A DNA stretch of 59,118 nucleotides from JBEIHX01 sp040381075 (GCA_040381075.1 JBEIHX010000023.1:1-59118); one strand, 5' to 3'. Positions 15,704 through 25,669 are shown, counted from the stretch's first letter. The notes: generated from the letters alone by a model not told the origin. Made by a program: numbers and translations.

Positions 15704-16090
15704 CTTGTCCGCCAGGGCGGCGGCGTTCTGTTCCCAGTTCCTGCCGTCAAACGGGATGACGCGCGCCGTCACGCCGGCCCCGTCGTCCAGGCACCTGAGA
15801 TTGACGCTGATCCCATCGGGATTGGAGCGCGGGATGTAGAAGGATTTGACGCCGCACGTCCTGCAGAAAAGATGCTCCGCCACCCGGGTATTGAAGCGGT
15901 AGCTGGTCAGGGATTGGCGTCCCGCCAGGAGTTTGAACCGGCGCTCGGGAACAATCAGGTGCAGATATCCCGTTCTGGCGCAAATGGAGCAGTTGCACTC
16001 CTCGACATCGACCTGCCCAGGGCACTCTACTGCAAAGCGAACATCGCCACAGTGGCACCGGCCAGGACGCCAGGCCATATCTTCGCTCAT
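15695..16090 (-). CDS. GFA family protein (glutathione-dependent formaldehyde-activating-like)
   Basis: 131 residues with the zinc-binding cysteine pattern of the GFA/CENP-V fold: CHCGDVRF, CNCSICARTG and FCRTCGVKSFY. The prototype was reported to speed S-hydroxymethylglutathione formation; most members are uncharacterised. Its ATG overlaps the meaB stop (ATGA), so it is co-translated with meaB, although no functional link is known. Confidence 0.88.
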   Translation of the reverse strand: MSEDMAWRPGRCHCGDVRFAVECPGQVDVEECNCSICARTGYLHLIVPERRFKLLAGRQSLTSYRFNTRVAEHLFCRTCGVKSFYIPRSNPDGISVNLRCLDDGAGVTARVIPFDGRNWEQNAAALADKSR

Positions 16091-17088
16091 CCTGCCTCTC
16101 CCCGGAACAGTGCAAGCAGGTCCTCCGCCGCCGCGCTGGCCGCCATCCGTCCGGCCGCAACCTCTGCTTCAAGCGCGCTCTGGCGTGCGGCGACGGCGGG
16201 ATGGGCGCGAAAGGCCGCGCTGAGGCCTTCAGCGATCATCGCCTGCATCCAGCGCACCTGCTGCGCGGCGCGCCGTCTTGCGAAGCCGCCGCCACGCGCC
16301 TGGGTCTCGCGGTGGCGCTCCAGGGTCTGCCAGAGGTCCGCAAGGCCCAGCCCGGAAAGACCTGAGACGCACACCACAGGCGTCGGCCAGGCAGGGTCGG
16401 CAGGCTCCAGAATATGCAATGCGTTCTGATAGGCGGCCTGCGCGCGGGCCGCAGCCCGGGCGTCGACATCCGCCTTGTTGACCGCAATGACATCAGCGAT
16501 CTCAAGCACTCCCTTCTTGATGCCCTGCAGTTCGTCGCCCGCGTTCGGCAGCATCAGTACAAGGAATACGTCAACCATGTCGGCGACATCGACTTCCGAC
16601 TGGCCGACTCCGACCGTTTCAACCAGCACGACATCATAGCCGGCGGCCTCCACCGCAATCATGCTCTCGCGCGTCTTGCGCGTCACGCCGCCAAGCGCAC
16701 CGGCCGATGGCGAGGGCCGGATGAAAGCTCTTGGATCGGCCGCAAGCTGGGCCATGCGCGTCTTGTCGCCGAGGATCGATCCACCAGTCCGATTGGAGGA
16801 AGGGTCGACCGCGAGGACCGCCACCTTAAGACCTGCGCCAGTCAGCATGGCCCCGAAGGCCTCGATGAATGTCGACTTGCCGACCCCGGGAACGCCGGTG
16901 ACGCCGATGCGCCGGGCCCGGCCAGCATGGGGCAGGGCGGCCGCGATCAGTCTGCGCGCGTCGCGCTGGTGGTCGGCGCGCTTGGATTCGATGAGTGTGA
17001 TCGCCCGGCCCAGGGCGGCGCGATCCCCGCCGATCATGCGTTGGGCCAGGTCGTCTGCATCCAGCGGCTGGGCGGTTTGGTCTGGCAT
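16087..17088 (-). CDS. meaB: Methylmalonyl-CoA mutase-associated GTPase MeaB
   Basis: 333 residues of the MeaB/ArgK G3E GTPase family. Walker A is GVPGVGKS at 65-72. Also present are the family segments DPSSNRTGGSILGDKTRM and IRPSPSAGALGGVTRKTRE, ETVGVGQSE, and the NKAD base motif. MeaB gates adenosylcobalamin loading onto methylmalonyl-CoA mutase and protects the enzyme from inactivation. Both mutase subunits are encoded 1.5-6 kb away on the same strand, which supports the role. Confidence 0.95.
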   Translation of the reverse strand: MPDQTAQPLDADDLAQRMIGGDRAALGRAITLIESKRADHQRDARRLIAAALPHAGRARRIGVTGVPGVGKSTFIEAFGAMLTGAGLKVAVLAVDPSSNRTGGSILGDKTRMAQLAADPRAFIRPSPSAGALGGVTRKTRESMIAVEAAGYDVVLVETVGVGQSEVDVADMVDVFLVLMLPNAGDELQGIKKGVLEIADVIAVNKADVDARAAARAQAAYQNALHILEPADPAWPTPVVCVSGLSGLGLADLWQTLERHRETQARGGGFARRRAAQQVRWMQAMIAEGLSAAFRAHPAVAARQSALEAEVAAGRMAASAAAEDLLALFRGEAG

Positions 17089-17129
17089 ATCACAAGGCTA
17101 TCCTGCAGGTCGCGCCGGTGCAAAGCGCC

Positions 17130-17447
17130 TCATCCAAGCCTCCCCGCAGCGCCGCATACAGCCACCATCAGCATGGCGCCCCGGCTGACCGTCTCATCAT
17201 CAAGATCAACGCCCACGATCGCATCGGCCCCCATCGCCCGGGCCGAATGGGTCATCTCCGCGACGGCGGCCTCGCGCGCCTCGGGCAAGACCTCCTCGCA
17301 GGAGCCGGCGCGCCCGCCCACGATGTCCCGCAGGTCCGCACACAGGTCTTGGAACATGTTCGCGCCAATGATCGCATCGCCTGTGACAAGGCCGGGATAG
17401 TCGCGGATCGCACGGTCCTGCAGCGTTGTGGTCGTCGTCATCAGCAT
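17130..17447 (-). CDS. YbjQ family (UPF0145) heavy-metal-binding-like protein
   Basis: 105 residues. It matches the YbjQ fold: VTGDAIIGANMFQDLCADLRDIVGGRAGSCEEVL followed by ARAMGADAIVGVDLDDE. The ATG at 17447 has AGGAGA upstream; the longer open frame to 17885 runs over the divergent gene and is discounted. YbjQ proteins form pentamers of unknown function. It lies 41 bp upstream of meaB on the same strand. Confidence 0.88.
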   Translation of the reverse strand: MLMTTTTTLQDRAIRDYPGLVTGDAIIGANMFQDLCADLRDIVGGRAGSCEEVLPEAREAAVAEMTHSARAMGADAIVGVDLDDETVSRGAMLMVAVCGAAGRLG

Positions 17448-17553
17448 GTTTTTCTCCTGCAGGCCGTCTTGGCTGGATTCGGCCGCAATTGGCGCCGAAA
17501 CAGGGATGACGGGTCCATAACGCCCGCACGGGCGGCCCGCGGAGTGCAAGCCG

Positions 17554-18297
17554 ATGCGTCCCACACTTCTCCTCGCCGCAGCCGTCGCCCTGTCCGGCGC
17601 CGCCGCGGCCCAGACCGCCGGTGAGGGCGCGCCCGGGCCACTGCAGCCGCCGCTCACCCTGACGGATCCCTCAGGCGCCCAGCCCCCAGGGCCCATGGCC
17701 CGGTTGCTGGCCTCACCCAAACATCGCGCTGCACTTGAGCGCGCCGCTCTGCAGTATGAGCAGTTGACCGGGTCGACCTGCCCAACAGCCTCGCCGGCAA
17801 GCGTGCTCGGGGTGGCGGTCCTGCAGCCGCCAACCTTTACCGCCCAGGAGGACGGCTTCGATGGCGCCTGGGCTGTGCGCTTCAAGACCAGCGTCTGCGG
17901 TCCGGAGCGGACCTATTTCGCGCAGGCCGAAGTGGACTGGGGCGAGATCAGCGCCATCGTGCTGGCCCCCGGCCTGACCCGTGCGACGCCAGCACTGGCG
18001 GTGGAAACCGCCGACGCCATGGCCAGCGCGGTCGCGCTTGCTGCACAAAAGGACGGCCAGTCCGACAAGCTGAAGGACTGTCGGAACGCACGTGTGAAAG
18101 ACACGCGGGACCTCGCCGCCTTCACGCCGCAGGAAGGCGTGGGCTGGCGTGAGATATGGAGCGTGGAAGCCTGCGGCTACAGCAAGGATCTCAAGGTTCG
18201 CTTCTGGCGCGATGGGCCTGCCGTGTGGCGCAGCGGCGTGGAGGTGTCCGTCGACAAAGCCGTCGTTGACCAGCTCAAGGCGGCCGGCGGGGGCTGA
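17554..18297 (+). CDS. Secreted protein of unknown function
   Basis: 247 residues with a clear Sec signal (MRPTLLLAAAVALSGAAAAQ, cleavage near AAAQ). The mature part holds several cysteines (TCP, SVCGPE, KDCRNARV, EACGYS) that could form periplasmic disulphides. No family recognised. ATG 17554 has GGAG 10 bp upstream. It is divergent from ybjQ and convergent with the mutase genes. Confidence 0.75.
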   Translation: MRPTLLLAAAVALSGAAAAQTAGEGAPGPLQPPLTLTDPSGAQPPGPMARLLASPKHRAALERAALQYEQLTGSTCPTASPASVLGVAVLQPPTFTAQEDGFDGAWAVRFKTSVCGPERTYFAQAEVDWGEISAIVLAPGLTRATPALAVETADAMASAVALAAQKDGQSDKLKDCRNARVKDTRDLAAFTPQEGVGWREIWSVEACGYSKDLKVRFWRDGPAVWRSGVEVSVDKAVVDQLKAAGGG

Positions 18298-18437
18298 TCC
18301 GGCGTCGCGCGCCGGAAAACCGCCGCGCGCAGGATACAAGCCCGGCCGAGATCTGAGGATCCTGACGGCGAACCGACGTGCTGGCCCGCCGCAGTCAGTG
18401 AGCCCGGCGCCCCCAGGGTTTCGCGTCTGCGTGCGTC

Positions 18438-18512
18438 TCCTGCGTCTGCACGTCCTGTGTCTGCAAGTCCTGTGTCTGCAAGTCCTGTGTCTGCAAGTCC
18501 TGTGTCTGCACG
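18438..18512. repeat. Tandem array, 15-bp unit x5
   Basis: Five consecutive units of TCCTGTGTCTGCAAG (outer two with small changes) lie between the convergent secreted-protein and mutB genes. There are no spacers between units, so it is not a CRISPR. The rest of the 298-bp gap is featureless apart from a 12-bp duplication at the mutB stop (18577-18600). Confidence 0.95.
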
Positions 18513-18595
18513 CCAGCAGTCTGTTGGCGGGCCAATTCCAGGCAAATGCGGCCAGACGCAGCGCCGGCGACCTGGTCCGGCGGCTACTCCGGCGG

Positions 18596-20776
18596 CTACT
18601 CCGCCGCCTTGAGCGCATGGCCGAGACGGCGCGCGAGGGCCGACAGCAATTCGGCTGCAGCGGCTGAGATCACCGTGCCCGGTGGAAAGATCGCCTCTGC
18701 ACCCGCAGCCGTGAGCGCCTCAAAATCCTGCGGCGGGATGACGCCGCCAGCCACCACCATGATGTCAGGCCTGCCGAACTCGGAGAGAGCCGCCTTGAGC
18801 GCCGGGATCAAAGTCAGGTGCCCGGCAGCCAGGGATGACGCGGCCACGACGTGGACGTCGTTCTCAACCGCCTGGCGCGCCGCCTCATCCGGCGTCTGAA
18901 ACAGCGGGCCAATGTCGACGTCCCACCCGAGGTCTGCGAACGCAGAAGCCACCACCTTTTGGCCGCGGTCATGGCCGTCCTGACCCATCTTTGCGATCAG
19001 GATGCGTGGACGGCGGCCCTCAGCAGCCTCAAACGCGTCTGCCGCCCGCCGCACGGCGGCGACGTCCTCAGCTTTGCTTGTCATTTCCCGTCCGTAGACC
19101 CCCTGAATGGAACGGATGCGCGCCTGGTGTCTGCCATAGGCCTTTTCCAGGCTTTCAGAGATCTCACCAACTGTCGACTTGGCGCGTGCAGCCTCTACCG
19201 CGAGTGCAAGAAGATTGCCGGTCCCGAATTGCGCCGCGCTCGTCAGAGCATCCAGCGCGCCACGCACCGCGTCTGCGTCACGCTCTGCCTTGAGGCGCGC
19301 GAGTTTCTCGAGTTGAAGGGTGCGTACCTTTGAATTGTCGACTTTCAGCACCGGAACGTCTTCGGCTTCATCAAGCCGGAACTTGTTGACGCCGACAACG
19401 GTCTGCAGGCCAGAGTCAATGCGCGCCTGGGTGCGCGCGGCCGCCTCCTCAATGCGCAGTTTGGGCAGGCCTTCCTCGATCGCCTTGGCCATGCCGCCCA
19501 TCGCCTCGACCTCCGTGATGTGCGTCCATGCGCGCGACGCCAGGTCATGCGTGAGGCGCTCCACATAATAGCTCCCGCCCCAGGGATCAGCGGTGCGACA
19601 TGCGCCGCCTTCGCCCTGCAGGAATATCTGCGTGTTGCGGGCGATCCGCGCGGAGAAATCCGTCGGCAGCGCAAGCGCCTCGTCGAAAGAATTGGTATGC
19701 AGTGACTGGGTGCCGCCCCAGGTGGCCGCCATCGCCTCAACGCAGGTCCGCGCCACGTTGTTGTACACGTCCTGCGCCGTCAGGCTCCATCCGCTGGTCT
19801 GACTGTGCGTGCGCAGCGCCAGCGAACGCGCGTCGCGCGGAGCAAAGCCCGCTACCAGCCTCGTCCACAGCGCGCGCGCCGCACGCATCTTCGCCATCTC
19901 CATGAATGGGTTCATGCCCACCGCCCAGAAGAAAGACAGACGCGGCGCGAATGCATCGATGGACAGACCGGCCGCGATGCCTGCGCGGATGTACTCAACC
20001 CCATCAGCCAGGGTGTAGGCCAGCTCGAGATCGTTGGTGGCGCCGGCTTCCTGCATGTGATAGCCGGAAATCGAAATCGAATTGAATTTCGGCATGTTCG
20101 CCGAGGTGTAGGCGAAAATGTCAGAAATGATCCGCATCGATGGCGCTGGCGGGTAGATGTAGGTGTTGCGGACCATGAACTCCTTGAGAATGTCGTTCTG
20201 GATGGTGCCAGCAAGTTTCGCCGGGGCCACGCCCTGCTCCTGCGCCGCGACGATATAGAGCGCCATCACCGGGAGCACCGCCCCGTTCATGGTCATCGAC
20301 ACGCTCATCTGATCAAGCGGGATGCCGGCGAACAACGTGCGCATGTCATAGATCGAATCGATGGCGACGCCCGCCATGCCGACATCACCGATCACGCGCG
20401 GGTGATCTGAGTCGTACCCACGGTGGGTCGCAAGATCGAAGGCGACGGAAAGACCTTTCTGGCCCGCTGCAAGGTTGCGCCGGTAGAACGCGTTGGAGTC
20501 CTCTGCCGTGGAAAATCCCGCATACTGACGGATTGTCCAGGGCTGTCCAACATACATTGTCGGGTAGGGGCCGCGCACATACGGCGCAAGTCCCGGCCAG
20601 GAATCGACAAAATCCAATCCGTCGAGGTCGCTCCCGCGATATGCAGGCTTCACCCCGACGCCCTCCGGCGTCATCCAGAGGCGTTCGCCTGCCTCGCCCG
20701 CGACCGCCTCCCAGGCATGCGCAGGCTGTGCATCGAGCGCGAACTCAACGGAGGAAAAATCAGGAAGTCGTGTCAT
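18596..20776 (-). CDS. mutB: Methylmalonyl-CoA mutase large (catalytic) subunit
   Basis: 726 residues. The N-terminal TIM barrel carries the substrate channel (GPYPTMYVGQPWTIRQYAGF, RGYDSDHPRVIGDVG). The C-terminal B12 domain has the base-off cobalamin motif DGHDRG at 600-605 (axial His602) and late SSLAAGH and GGVIPPQD. It isomerises methylmalonyl-CoA to succinyl-CoA, completing propionate, valine and isoleucine catabolism. Encoded 60 bp downstream of the small subunit in the same operon. Confidence 0.97.
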   Translation of the reverse strand: MTRLPDFSSVEFALDAQPAHAWEAVAGEAGERLWMTPEGVGVKPAYRGSDLDGLDFVDSWPGLAPYVRGPYPTMYVGQPWTIRQYAGFSTAEDSNAFYRRNLAAGQKGLSVAFDLATHRGYDSDHPRVIGDVGMAGVAIDSIYDMRTLFAGIPLDQMSVSMTMNGAVLPVMALYIVAAQEQGVAPAKLAGTIQNDILKEFMVRNTYIYPPAPSMRIISDIFAYTSANMPKFNSISISGYHMQEAGATNDLELAYTLADGVEYIRAGIAAGLSIDAFAPRLSFFWAVGMNPFMEMAKMRAARALWTRLVAGFAPRDARSLALRTHSQTSGWSLTAQDVYNNVARTCVEAMAATWGGTQSLHTNSFDEALALPTDFSARIARNTQIFLQGEGGACRTADPWGGSYYVERLTHDLASRAWTHITEVEAMGGMAKAIEEGLPKLRIEEAAARTQARIDSGLQTVVGVNKFRLDEAEDVPVLKVDNSKVRTLQLEKLARLKAERDADAVRGALDALTSAAQFGTGNLLALAVEAARAKSTVGEISESLEKAYGRHQARIRSIQGVYGREMTSKAEDVAAVRRAADAFEAAEGRRPRILIAKMGQDGHDRGQKVVASAFADLGWDVDIGPLFQTPDEAARQAVENDVHVVAASSLAAGHLTLIPALKAALSEFGRPDIMVVAGGVIPPQDFEALTAAGAEAIFPPGTVISAAAAELLSALARRLGHALKAAE

Positions 20777-20836
20777 GATCGGGGCTCGCAGGCGGCAGGG
20801 CGGAATGCAGGGTGGGGGTGAGCGTGCATGGCGGTT

Positions 20837-22819
20837 TCAGCCAAGGCCAAGGGCGGCGTGAATTGTTGCAAGCGCGCGCGGCGCGTCATCGCCGGCGAAG
20901 ACGAACTGGTCCACGCCTGACCCCCGCAGCGTCGCCTCCAGCGCCCCCGGTTTGCCAGCCATGATCACCCAGGCCGCCCCGGCCTGCTTGAGCGCTGCGG
21001 CCGCCGCGCCGGCCTGCTCCGCGTAGCGTGCATCCGAGCCGCACAGGATCGCGACACGTGCGCGCGAGGCGCTGAACGCCGCTGTCATCGCCGCCAGATC
21101 CGCATGCTCAGTCTCCGCCGACAGCGCACGAACCCCGCCAGCGGCGAGCAGGTTTCGCGCAAAGCCGGCGCGGGCGGTGAATTCAGAAAGCGCGCCAAGG
21201 GTGGCGCAAAACACCTCGGGCGGGGCGCCTGCAGCGTCCGCCCGGTCGCGCAGATCCTCAAACGGACTGGCGAGACGGATGGCGGTCAGCCCCGGCGCCA
21301 CCCGGGCGCCCGGCGCCGCCAGCCTTGCAATCCCTGCGCCCCTCGCCGCAGCGCCGGCAAGATCGGCGAAGGCGCGGCTTGCCGGGCGCTGGTCAAGCGC
21401 GGCCGGCGCCCGCCTGGCAAGGACAGACGCCGGATCCGCCGCAGCAGTTTCGCCAGCCGCCTCTCCAAGATCAGGAAAGTCGCTGACGCCTGTCACCGGC
21501 TCGCGTCGGGTGGCCACGGCCCGTGCGCGCGCGTCGCGCACCCGGGCGATGTCGGCCGCCAGACTGCCGTCGGCGAACGCCTGCACCAGGCCGCCCCGCC
21601 GTTCGATGTTCTGCATGACCGCCCAGGCGGCCTCGGCCAGGTCGCGGGTCATCGCCTCCACATACCAGGCGCCGCCCGCGGGATCCGCCACCTTGCCGAT
21701 ATGGGCCTCTTCCTGCAGCACGATCTGCGTGTTGCGCGCGATGCGCCGGGCGAACGGCGTGGGCAGGCCCAACGCGTCAGTAAATGCGCGAACACTGACG
21801 ATGTCTGCGCCGCCGGCCCCGGCGGCGAAGGCCGCCGCGGTCGTGCGCAGCATGTTGGTCCACGGGTCACGCCGCGTCATCATGCGACCGGACGTCACGG
21901 CCTGAAGCCGCATCGAGCGGTCTGCTGCCGGCGCCCCGGAGGCCTCCATCACGCGCGCCCACAAAAGGCGTGCAGCGCGCAGCTTGGCGATTTCCGCCAT
22001 GGTGTCTGGGCCGACGCTGAGCGTGAACAGCGTCAGGCGGCTCACCTCCGTCGGGGCCAGGCCCTGGCGTTCTCCCTCTTTGAGGAGCGCAATGCCGGCC
22101 GCAATCAGCACGCCAAGCTCCTGGGCGTCGCCTCCGCCCGCCTCATGCACAGCGCGCGCGTCCGCGCGCAGCGCAAGCGCAGCCGGATGTGCTTCGGCGG
22201 CGAATGCGGCGAAGGCCAGCGTCTCGGACAGCGCGTCCTGGGCCAGCGCGCCGGTCCGCAGCAGCGCACCCAGGGGGTCGACATTGAACGCCGCCGGCGC
22301 CTGCGCGCCCACACCGGCCAGCGTCAGATGCGCGCTAAGCAGGGCCGCCGCAGCGATGCCATCGTCGTCAGCCGCCAGCGCTACAGGCGCAAGATCGAGC
22401 AGAACGCCCGCGAGCGCATCCGCCAGATCGCCCGCCTTGCGGATCGCCACGCCGCAGCCGCCGTGCGGGTCTATGGCCAATTCGATCGAAGACACGCCGC
22501 GTTCAAGGTCCGTCAGGATCTCCCGGTTCGTCGTCTCCGGATCCGGATGGGCGAAGACCTGCCGGATGTCCCAGGGCAGGAACAGGTCAGGCACGGGCGT
22601 CCGGCCGCGGGCGAACGGCGCGAGGCCGGGGGCGGCAAGCGGATCTGCGCGCACTGGCGCATCCGTCTCGCGATAGACCGGTCGAACCGCAAGACCCTCC
22701 GGGGTGCGCCGGATCAGCGTGTCGAACGGTTTGCCGGCCAGGCTCTTGTCCACCAAGGCGCGCCAGTCGGCCTCTGTGGCAGGGTCAAAGCCGGCGCTCA
22801 GGTCCATCAGGTCAGTCAT
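20837..22819 (-). CDS. mutA: Methylmalonyl-CoA mutase small subunit
   Basis: 660 residues from ATG 22819 (GGAGG upstream); the open frame to 22921 has no ribosome site. Same barrel-plus-B12 architecture as MutB but degenerate. The B12 region (ILCGSDARYAEQ) lacks the DxHxxG motif, as expected for the non-catalytic subunit of the heterodimer. It is first in the mutA-mutB transcription unit, with meaB further down on the same strand. No cobalamin riboswitch was recognised upstream. Confidence 0.95.
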   Translation of the reverse strand: MTDLMDLSAGFDPATEADWRALVDKSLAGKPFDTLIRRTPEGLAVRPVYRETDAPVRADPLAAPGLAPFARGRTPVPDLFLPWDIRQVFAHPDPETTNREILTDLERGVSSIELAIDPHGGCGVAIRKAGDLADALAGVLLDLAPVALAADDDGIAAAALLSAHLTLAGVGAQAPAAFNVDPLGALLRTGALAQDALSETLAFAAFAAEAHPAALALRADARAVHEAGGGDAQELGVLIAAGIALLKEGERQGLAPTEVSRLTLFTLSVGPDTMAEIAKLRAARLLWARVMEASGAPAADRSMRLQAVTSGRMMTRRDPWTNMLRTTAAAFAAGAGGADIVSVRAFTDALGLPTPFARRIARNTQIVLQEEAHIGKVADPAGGAWYVEAMTRDLAEAAWAVMQNIERRGGLVQAFADGSLAADIARVRDARARAVATRREPVTGVSDFPDLGEAAGETAAADPASVLARRAPAALDQRPASRAFADLAGAAARGAGIARLAAPGARVAPGLTAIRLASPFEDLRDRADAAGAPPEVFCATLGALSEFTARAGFARNLLAAGGVRALSAETEHADLAAMTAAFSASRARVAILCGSDARYAEQAGAAAAALKQAGAAWVIMAGKPGALEATLRGSGVDQFVFAGDDAPRALATIHAALGLG

Positions 22820-23033
22820 GTGGCCTCCACGCTCCGCAAAGAAGGGCGCGCCGGGGGGCGCGTCAAGCGCGTCGCCGCCGTCGGGGACCCCCCAAGGGCC
22901 TCCCCAAAGCCGGCCCCCCATGTCTTTCGAGTGGCCGCAGGGTCATGCGTCTGCGGTCGGATCCGCCCCGCGGGCCTTGCGCCCAGGCGGCGCATCAGCG
23001 ATTTTCGGAGAGGTGAAGGGGAGACGGTTCACG

Positions 23034-23783
23034 ATGACACAGGCCGTGCGGTCAAGCGACAAGGTTCGCCCGCTGGAAGCGTGGCGGGCCTTGCGGGCGC
23101 TGGTGCGGAACAAGGAAGACACCGGACAGGTTTTCAAGGTGATCGACGCCCTGGCCGGCAGGACACGCCGTCGTTCCTTCCAGCGGCTCTGCGCCAGCCC
23201 CACTGGCCGCGGCCTGCTTGCCGCGCGTCCGAACCTGCTGGCTGCGTTGATGGACCGCGCCGGGCTCGCGGCGTTGCCGGCGGATAGCCTGGGCCGGCGC
23301 TACCACGACTTTACCTACGGCGAGAACCTCACCGCCGACGGGCTTGTGGCTGCCAGCCAGGAGACCGGGCGGCGCGGCGAATGGACTGAGGAAGAGGCGT
23401 GGTTCGGCGCGCGCCTGCGCGACCAGCACGACCTTTGGCATGTCGTCACGGGCTATGGCCGCGAGGCGGCGGGCGAACTTGCCCTGCTTGCCTTCACCCA
23501 CGCCCAGACCGGCAATCGCGGCATCGCCGCACTCGTCGCCATGGGTGTCTACAAGGCCCGGCGGGAGGCGCCTGATCTGCCGATGCTCAAAATCGTCGGC
23601 GAGGCGCGCGCGCGCGGACGCGCCGCCGCCTGGCTGCCCGAACAGGTCTGGGAAGAGCTGCTCGCGCTGCCGCTCCAGGAGGTGCGCCAGCGGCTTAACA
23701 TCACCCCGGCCGATGACTACGAGGCGGCGCGCCCGGCTCGCATCGCCCAGGAGGCGCGTATCCGCGGCTACGCTGTGTCGTAG
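23034..23783 (+). CDS. Coq4 family ubiquinone biosynthesis protein
   Basis: 249 residues. Contains the Coq4 metal motif HDxxHx11E: His132, Asp133, His136 and Glu148 in HDLWHVVTGYGREAAGE. In yeast Coq4 scaffolds the Q-biosynthesis complex and has recently been implicated in C1 decarboxylation/hydroxylation of the ring; bacterial homologues are often of unproven role. ATG 23034 has AGGGGAG upstream. Its 3' end overlaps the convergent DUF262 gene by 16 bp. Confidence 0.88.
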   Translation: MTQAVRSSDKVRPLEAWRALRALVRNKEDTGQVFKVIDALAGRTRRRSFQRLCASPTGRGLLAARPNLLAALMDRAGLAALPADSLGRRYHDFTYGENLTADGLVAASQETGRRGEWTEEEAWFGARLRDQHDLWHVVTGYGREAAGELALLAFTHAQTGNRGIAALVAMGVYKARREAPDLPMLKIVGEARARGRAAAWLPEQVWEELLALPLQEVRQRLNITPADDYEAARPARIAQEARIRGYAVS

Positions 23784-25462
23784 ACGCCGAGTTCCTGCTC
23801 CACCAGACGTGCAAGACGTTCTGTGCGCTCAATGATGGCGTCGGGACCCCAGGCCTCGCGCGCCAGGATCTCGCGCAGGAAAATGGAGCTTGGGGCGCCA
23901 TCAAGCTTGGCGTAGGCTTTCCGCTTGTCCGTAAAAAGCCGATCAGACGCCGCGGCGTTGGCCTCCGCCGAAATCGCCAGGAAATTGCCAAGGCGTGCGG
24001 AGAGTTTCTGGGCCTGCCCGTCATCGGGGAACGCGACGCGCCAGCCCGATTTTGGTGCGAGGCGGCGCGGCAGGATGTGTTCGTGCGACAGCTCGCGCGC
24101 GAGCACGGAACGCCAGTTGGCGTTTGACGCCGACTCCGCGCGCAGCAGCGCGTACCAGCCAAGTCCGTCCTTTTGCTCCCCGAGGCGCCCGCGCAAGGCC
24201 TGACTGAGGTCCGTCCGGCTCTGGTCGCCTGGCCAGAAAGGCCCGTCGCGCGTGAAAGGGTCGAGATCAGCATGGATCTGCCTCAGCACCTCGGTGATGT
24301 AGGAGTTCTGCTCCTTGCGCGACCAGCGGTCTATCAGCGACAGAAGGCAATAGAATTCCAGGCACATTGCGGCGCGCCGCCAATCCTCATGGCGGGCGGG
24401 GCGTGCATCCATCCATGCCAGAAGGATCGGCTGCCACGCGAAACTGCGCAGGCGATTGAGGAAGTGGAAGCGCTTGTTGATATCGTCTGAAAGCTGTCCG
24501 TATGATCCGGTTTCGGCGCGCACCGGAACGAACATCTCAAACACCTTGATGGCTTTGGCGCGCAGCCGGGCGCGCTCGCGCGGATCAGCCCACAGGCGTT
24601 CAAAGGTCTCAAAAATGCGATCCGGCCGGATCTCCTGGCCGCACGCGATCGACAGCACAGCCGCCAGGAGCAACTCCATTCCCGGTCGGCCAAGAGCAGC
24701 GTCTGCGATCTCCCACAAGCGGCGGCGCACCATGGGAGAGGATTTGTCGCTCATTTCCGCGCCAAGAAACTCCGCCTTGATCAGATCGATGTCGGAGAGG
24801 TCTATGCCCTTGCGATTGACGCCGCGAAAAATCTTGAAGGCGTCCTCACGCTTCTCCGTAATGATCGTCACGACAGTGCAGTTGTCGAGCAGATAGCGCG
24901 CCATGCCGGCATGGCTGTGCGCGTCCGTATCGCGCAGATAGCGACGAAAACCGGTCAGGATCTTGCGCATGCGCGCGACCTGAGGGTGGTCGTCGGGGTC
25001 TTCCGACAACAGGCCGTCGCTGCCCCCAGCCGCCGCAACGCAACGCGCCCAGAAATCGCGCGCCTCCTCAACAACCGCAAGGCGCGCGCGCTCGCCGCGC
25101 GACGCCAGTCGGGGGCCGGTCTTTTCGATCAGATACGCCTGCAGATACTGGCCGTCGCGACCAAGGTGATCACGCAGGGCGGCCAACAGCATGAGCAGGG
25201 TTGTGATGCGCTGCTGCCCGTCAATGATCTCAAGGCTCGCGTCGCGTTCGCGCCCGCGCGCCAGAACCATGGTGCCAAGAAAATAATCAAGCGGCGTCGT
25301 CGCCTTCATGGGCGAGTGCAGAAAGGCGTCTTCAATGTCATTCGTCAATTCGCGCGCGTGCACCGGCTGCCAGAGGAACGCTCTCTGGAAGGGCGGTATC
25401 ACGTAGTGCGCCGAGCCTGAAAACAGGTCCTTGAGGCGCACAAGCTGCGCGCTTGATGGCAT
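23768..25462 (-). CDS. DUF262/DUF1524 protein (GmrSD-like putative nuclease)
   Basis: 564 residues from ATG 25462. The N-terminal DUF262 domain has IPPFQR (22-27) and the ParB/Srx-like nucleotide-hydrolysis motif IDGQQR (80-85). The C-terminal DUF1524 domain has a His-Glu-His nuclease motif (SHEHILPR, 460-462) and a later GNF. The two halves are fused as in single-chain GmrSD type IV restriction enzymes, which cut modified phage DNA. It stands alone among metabolic genes with no methyltransferase nearby. A defence role is likely but unproven. Confidence 0.85.
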   Translation of the reverse strand: MPSSAQLVRLKDLFSGSAHYVIPPFQRAFLWQPVHARELTNDIEDAFLHSPMKATTPLDYFLGTMVLARGRERDASLEIIDGQQRITTLLMLLAALRDHLGRDGQYLQAYLIEKTGPRLASRGERARLAVVEEARDFWARCVAAAGGSDGLLSEDPDDHPQVARMRKILTGFRRYLRDTDAHSHAGMARYLLDNCTVVTIITEKREDAFKIFRGVNRKGIDLSDIDLIKAEFLGAEMSDKSSPMVRRRLWEIADAALGRPGMELLLAAVLSIACGQEIRPDRIFETFERLWADPRERARLRAKAIKVFEMFVPVRAETGSYGQLSDDINKRFHFLNRLRSFAWQPILLAWMDARPARHEDWRRAAMCLEFYCLLSLIDRWSRKEQNSYITEVLRQIHADLDPFTRDGPFWPGDQSRTDLSQALRGRLGEQKDGLGWYALLRAESASNANWRSVLARELSHEHILPRRLAPKSGWRVAFPDDGQAQKLSARLGNFLAISAEANAAASDRLFTDKRKAYAKLDGAPSSIFLREILAREAWGPDAIIERTERLARLVEQELGVYDTA

Positions 25463-25669
25463 GCGTGGACGGACCTCCAATCATTGCGCCGGCGTAACGG
25501 TTCGAAGCCGCCCGTCGCACCGGCAGTAGTGACGTCACGTATCCTGCGTAAGACGGGGCGCAGAACATCCCAGGCGCATCCGACAGTGCTCCACAGGACG
25601 GTTTCCTTCACGGCGTGACATAGATAGGGTGCGCGCCGTCACCATCGCTGCCGGAGGAGCCGCCGGATC

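Noticed and set aside
22820..23033. Cobalamin riboswitch before mutA
   Set aside because: No B12-box-like sequence found by eye in the leader on the minus strand.
21104..23287. 727-codon open frame antisense to mutA
   Set aside because: Shadow of a GC-rich gene: no family resemblance, and it spans the mutA start region and coq4 start in the wrong frame. MutA is unmistakable on the other strand.
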